Source: Bog-532 sp965277615
GTDB taxonomy: Bacteria > Actinomycetota > Actinomycetes > Streptosporangiales > Streptosporangiaceae
Length of the DNA: 64,000 bases
Direction of reading: 5' to 3'
Assembly (NCBI GenBank): GCA_965277615.1
Contig: CBDIDG010000006.1
Coordinates: forward strand, 868,001-932,000
Shown: positions 60,874 to 64,000 of the stretch, in pieces
Position numbering within the stretch: the first letter of the stretch is position 1
Layout of the letters: each line of letters opens with the position of its first letter
Notes under the pieces: model-generated
What the model was told of the DNA's origin: nothing
What the model saw: only the letters and a program-made list of their open reading frames with translations
Databases searched by the model: none
Translations under genes and position numbers: made by a program

Positions 60874-61284
60874 TCACGAATGCAGCGCCGCCCCCTTGAA
60901 CACTTTGTCCACTCCGTTGCGCGGCCCGTACACGGCTACCCCGACCAGATTGAGGTCGGCGCTGGCGACGGCGCGTACCACGGCCCGGTTGTCGTCGTCG
61001 TTGTCCGTGGTGAACAGGTCCTCGGTGTAGATCGCGGTCGTGAGACCACGGCCGGCCGCCCGCTCCCGTACGGTCGTCAGCAGGGGCCCGTCGGCCGCGT
61101 ACACCAGCACGGGCTGGCGGAACATCTCCAGATACCGCTGGCCCGAGCCGTCCTCGTACGGTTTCCCCGCCGTCTCCGGGACCCCGGCCGCGATCCCGCT
61201 GGCCAGGAACGCGGTCACGTTCAGCTGCTGCCATCCGGCCAGGTCATCACGGACGGCAATGGCGATCTTGGTGTCGAAGCGCAT
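60874..61284 (-). CDS. DUF2000 family protein
   Basis: A 136-residue protein of the DUF2000 family: KIAIAVRDDLAGWQQLNVTAFLASGIAAG, PVLVYAADGPLLTTVRERAAGRG, AIYTEDLFTTDNDDDNRAVVRAVASADLNLVGVAVYG. These proteins adopt a peptidyl-tRNA hydrolase-like fold; activity unknown. ATG 61284 starts MRFDTKIAI, the family start. Confidence 0.82.
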   Translation of the reverse strand: MRFDTKIAIAVRDDLAGWQQLNVTAFLASGIAAGVPETAGKPYEDGSGQRYLEMFRQPVLVYAADGPLLTTVRERAAGRGLTTAIYTEDLFTTDNDDDNRAVVRAVASADLNLVGVAVYGPRNGVDKVFKGAALHS

Positions 61285-61348
61285 AAGACCAGGCTGGGGT
61301 CGAGGTCCCGCTCAACGCTTGAACGCTCGTGCGCATTATTTTGATCTT

Positions 61349-61957
61349 TTAACCGGCTCGCCTGGTGTAGACGGCGTCGACCGTGCGCCTGCGATCCGGA
61401 CCCGAGCGATGGAAGTTCAGTTCGGTCTCGGTCAGCCCCGCGCGGGTGAACTCGGTCAAGTCCCGAGGGCTGAGCGGCCACGGCCGGCGGCCTGCCGGTT
61501 CGTCGTCGCGGCGGGCCAGGCCGTGCACGAAGACCCGGCCGCCGGGGGCCACCGCGCCGGCGATGCTGGCCGCGGCCGCGCCCCGTTCGGCCACCGGCAG
61601 CGACTGCAGGGTCCGGACCTCCACCACCAGGTCGAAGGCCCGGGACCACTCGGCGGGGAGCTGGAGCACGTCCGCGACCTGGTAGTCCACGGCCGAGTCC
61701 GGGAACCGGGCCCGGCAGTGCGCGATAGCCGCGGGCACCAGGTCGAAGGCCGTGACTCCGAACCCGCGCCGGCTGACCTCCTCGGCGTCGTCGCCCAGCC
61801 CGCAGGCCACGACGAGTGCCGTCTGCCCGTCGGCGGCCGGCTGGCGGTCCAGCCAGTTGACCAACTCGGGCATCGGCCGGAGGGTGGCCCACGGGATCTC
61901 GTTCAGGTCGGTCCCGGCCTGCGCGTAGATTTCCTCGAACGAAATTTCCTTGCCCAT
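61349..61957 (-). CDS. Class I SAM-dependent methyltransferase
   Basis: A 202-residue methyltransferase: ALVVACGLGDDAEEVSRRGFGVTAFDLVPAAI (motif I with acidic loop end), YQVADVLQLPAEWSRAFDLVVEVRTLQSLP and VAPGGRVFVHGLARR. Substrate unknown. It is divergent from the AraC-type gene at 61975 with 17 bases between starts, so both promoters overlap. A CATACT element at 61962-61967 could give a leaderless AraC transcript. Confidence 0.87.
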   Translation of the reverse strand: MGKEISFEEIYAQAGTDLNEIPWATLRPMPELVNWLDRQPAADGQTALVVACGLGDDAEEVSRRGFGVTAFDLVPAAIAHCRARFPDSAVDYQVADVLQLPAEWSRAFDLVVEVRTLQSLPVAERGAAAASIAGAVAPGGRVFVHGLARRDDEPAGRRPWPLSPRDLTEFTRAGLTETELNFHRSGPDRRRTVDAVYTRRAG

Positions 61958-61974
61958 CTGGCCATACTAGAAAT

Positions 61975-62877
61975 GTGACCGGTGAGGATCGGGGCTCTCG
62001 CGACGGGCGGAGCGGCGACTGGGCCCGCTACTGGCGGGCCGACCAGCTGAGCGGCCCGGTCGAGGCCATGCACGCTCACTTCCGGTCGCACGTCTACCAT
62101 CGCCACAGCCACGAGACCTACTCGTTCGGCGTCACCGACGACGGCGCGCAGGCCTTCACCTGCCGCGGCGACCACCACGTGAGCACGGCCAACATGGTCA
62201 TGCTGTTCAACCCGGACGACCCGCACGACGGCCACGCCGCCACCGGCCCCGGCTTCACCTACCGCATGATCCACATCGCCCCGGCCCTGGTCCGGGAGCT
62301 CTTCGCCGCCACTGGCCCGCCACTGTTCCCCACCCCGGTCGTCGACGACCCCGAGCTAGCCCGCCACCTCCGCCACCTCCACACCGCCCTCACCAGCCCT
62401 TCCACACCCCTTTAGCACCACGTACTTCCCACACCCCTCCAGCCACATAACTCCCTGGCGTCACTGGAGCAACATGAGCAGCTGACGGCCACCGCGCGAC
62501 TGCTGGCTCGGCATGCCACACGCGCCACCCTGGTCCCGCGGGGCAGCCCCGCCTCAGCCCTCATCGCGAGCCGGGTGCGGGACATGCTGCATGACGCCTA
62601 CGCCAGCCCGCTTACCGCCGATGAACTGGCCGCCGCGGCCGGGTGCAGCCGTTTCACCGCCACCCGGGCTTTCACCACGGTCTACGGCCTGGCCCCGAGC
62701 GACTACCAGCGCCAGCTCCGGCTGCGCGCGGCCGGGAGCCTGCTGACCGGCGGCGCCACCGCGGCCGAAGCTGCCGCCTGCGCCGGCTTCGCCGATCAGG
62801 CCCACCTGACCAGGTGGTTCCGCCGCTGCTACGGCGTCACTCCGGGTGCCTACCGTCAGGCCGTGGGGAGCCGGTAG
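61975..62877 (+). pseudogene. AraC-family regulator interrupted by an in-frame TAG
   Basis: From GTG 61975 the frame encodes an AraC-type cupin sensor (HAHFRSHVYHRHSHETYSFG, MLFNPDDPHDGHAA). The frame meets TAG at 62413-62415, and then continues in the same frame through LEQHEQLTATARLLARHA to a complete AraC double helix-turn-helix (MLHDAYASPLTADELAAAAG, FTATRAFTTVYGLAPSDYQ, CAGFADQAHLTRWFRRCYGVTP). Around the stop two near-copies of CTTCCACACCCCT occur (62402-62414 and 62429-62442), so a small duplication may have brought it in. The 3' part overlaps the convergent methyltransferase gene. Confidence 0.7.
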
Positions 62878-63596
62878 ACCGACACGTGCGACGTCGACTC
62901 GGCCGTGAACTCGGTGCCGGCCCAGTCCGCGTGCCGGCTCTCCAGCTCGAAACCGGCCAGCTGGCCCATGAGGTCGAGCTCAGCGGGCCAGACGTAGCGG
63001 TGCGGGCTGCGGACCAGCCGGGCCTGTCGGCTCTCATCGAAGTAAAAGTGGTGCGAGGTCAGGTGCTGGTTCAGCACGTCGTAGGTGTCCAGGCCGATGT
63101 AACCCGGGCTGGACGCGAAGACGACAGCTGACTGTCCCGGCGGGAGCACGCGCAGCTCGGGCACCCCCAGCTCGATGACGAACCGGCCGCCGGGGGAGAG
63201 GTGCCGGGCGGCGTTGCGGAAGCACTCGACCTGCTCGGCCTGGGTGAGCAGGTTGCCGATCGTGTTGTACACCAGGTAGACGAGGCTGTATTCGCCCGGC
63301 GCCCGCGAGGTGGCCATGTCCCCGTTGATCACCGGGATCGCCGCCTCGTCGGCCTTCTCCCGCAACTGGCCGATCATCGGCTGCGACAGCTCGATGCCCG
63401 TGACCGGTACCCCGCGCGCCGCGAGCGGCACCGCCACCCGGCCGGTCCCGATGGCGAACTCCAGCGCCCGCCCCGAACCAGCCAGCCCGGCCAGGCGATC
63501 CACCGCCGGCCCCCGCACCTCAGCCGCGAACATGCCACCGTCTGACCGGTCATAGTCCCGGGCCACCTCAGCGTCCCAGATGTCCTCCTGCCGCAT
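62856..63596 (-). CDS. Class I SAM-dependent methyltransferase
   Basis: A 246-residue methyltransferase: YDRSDGGMFAAEVRGPAVDRLAGLAGSGRALEFAIGTGRVAVPLAARG, GIELSQPMIGQLREKA and LSPGGRFVIELGVPEL, then a long C-terminal region. Motif I reads ALEFAIGTGRVAVPL. Substrate unknown. ATG 63596 starts MRQEDIWDAEVARDYD, the usual start in the family. It overlaps the AraC relic by 22 bases at the 3' ends. Confidence 0.88.
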   Translation of the reverse strand: MRQEDIWDAEVARDYDRSDGGMFAAEVRGPAVDRLAGLAGSGRALEFAIGTGRVAVPLAARGVPVTGIELSQPMIGQLREKADEAAIPVINGDMATSRAPGEYSLVYLVYNTIGNLLTQAEQVECFRNAARHLSPGGRFVIELGVPELRVLPPGQSAVVFASSPGYIGLDTYDVLNQHLTSHHFYFDESRQARLVRSPHRYVWPAELDLMGQLAGFELESRHADWAGTEFTAESTSHVSVYRLPTA

Positions 63597-63666
63597 ACGC
63601 CCCACCATCTCGGCCCCCGCGTGGCAGTGTCCACCAGTTTTCCCACCCGCCCGACCCGCGCCCACT

Positions 63667-64000
63667 GAGGTGCCACACGGTTCCCGGACAGGGGATCCCA
63701 TAGGATTCTTCTGGAAAGGAATGGGATCGAGTGGCCAGGAATCGCAGGAAGTTTTCTCCTGAGTTTAAGGAGGAAGCCGCCAAGATGGTGGTGGATACTT
63801 CCCAGCCTATTGCGCATGTTGCCCACGAGCTGAACGTGAATGAGACGACGCTTGGCAACTGGGTGAAAAATTACCGGGAAAAGCACGCGGACGACGAGCC
63901 CGCACTCCCGGTACCGGAGCGTGCACGGCTGCGCGAGCTTGAGCGGGAAAACCGCGAGCTGAAGATGAAGGTCGAGTTCCTTTCAAAAGCCGCGGCGTAC
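63667..64000 (+). mobile_element. IS3-family insertion sequence, left part
   Basis: The end of the window contains the first part of an IS3-family element: an orfA-type reading frame from 63731 preceded by an AT-richer leader. A sequence beginning TGAGGTGCCACACGG at 63667 might be the left inverted repeat, but no matching right end is in the window. Confidence 0.5.
63731..64000 (+). CDS. IS3-family transposase OrfA, partial
   Basis: The reading frame starts at GTG 63731 (VARNRRKFSPEFKEEAAKMV), runs through a helix-turn-helix (QPIAHVAHELNVNETTLGNW) and a leucine-zipper-like region (RLRELERENRELKMKVEFL) and leaves the window still open at 64000. This is the DNA-binding OrfA of IS3-family transposases, which with a -1 frameshift gives the OrfAB transposase. 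OrfB lies beyond the edge. Base composition is lower in G+C than in the neighbours, as expected for a transferred element. Confidence 0.88.
   Translation, partial: MARNRRKFSPEFKEEAAKMVVDTSQPIAHVAHELNVNETTLGNWVKNYREKHADDEPALPVPERARLRELERENRELKMKVEFLSKAAAY

Noticed and set aside
1..64000. CRISPR arrays, tRNA or rRNA genes, and a biosynthetic gene cluster of PKS or NRPS type
   Set aside because: No repeated spacer pattern, no tRNA or rRNA-like segment and no PKS or NRPS domains were seen. The scattered methyltransferases, oxidases and kinases do not amount to a recognisable secondary-metabolite cluster.

Overview
The window is high-GC DNA (about 70% G+C by eye) from an actinobacterium. A WhiB-family regulator, DUF5999, DUF7455 and DUF3052 proteins, an Rv1733c-type membrane protein, PucR and giant LuxR/MalT-type regulators, and two S-adenosylmethionine methyltransferases of the PF04672 type all point there. 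The mix resembles soil Streptosporangiales or Catenulisporales-like genomes, but the species cannot be named from sequence alone. It is a chromosomal accessory region. No rRNA, tRNA, CRISPR array or prophage is visible. The only mobile element is the left part of an IS3-family insertion sequence at the right edge.

Layout. 0-6 kb: two tandem, closely related MalT/LuxR ATPase regulators flank a small DUF5999 gene on the other strand. 6-18 kb: a stress-like set with an HdeD membrane protein, an AI-2E transporter, a coupled pair of Yx(FWY)xxD secreted proteins, two triple-BON proteins, an Rv1733c-like protein, a HIT protein, a KdpD-type kinase core, LysR, CorA and WhiB. 17-22.5 kb: a broken alpha/beta hydrolase, PucR, a MazEF module, a methyltransferase/AraC divergent pair, an F420-type oxidoreductase and a PhnB-like protein. 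22.5-27.5 kb: a truncated DevR-like response regulator, aroQ divergent from a shikimate/quinate dehydrogenase, then a translationally coupled FAD amine oxidase and homocysteine methyltransferase-like pair, and a bifunctional nuclease. 27.5-30.3 kb: two paralogous membrane proteins flank a Bax-inhibitor-1 protein and a HepT/MntA toxin-antitoxin pair. 30-42 kb: a LuxR ATPase, a disulfide oxidoreductase, a glyoxalase-like protein, an aldehyde dehydrogenase, two APH-type kinases, a NhaA-DsbA fusion, an SDR and two internally deleted genes. 42-45 kb: a BlaI/M56 peptidase pair and a COG4705/DUF6069 membrane operon that carry matching operators. 45-64 kb: an O-methyltransferase-like protein, a LuxR ATPase with a GH31 glycosidase, a sigma-factor relic, DUF899, an esterase divergent from an acyl-CoA ligase over twin operators, a D-amino-acid oxidase-like protein, YbaK, more methyltransferases, and a broken AraC gene.

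Three themes stand out. First, regulation is heavy for the number of genes: four LuxR ATPases, two AraC, and one each of LysR, PucR, WhiB and BlaI. Second, a surprising number of genes are broken in a similar way, by a single-base frameshift, an in-frame stop or an internal deletion that keeps both ends. This suggests gene erosion or local sequence error. Third, the strongest candidate for an undescribed regulatory circuit is the BlaI/M56 pair. Its operator architecture (ACTAC-N7-GTAGT) is repeated in front of the adjacent operon of two uncharacterised membrane proteins.
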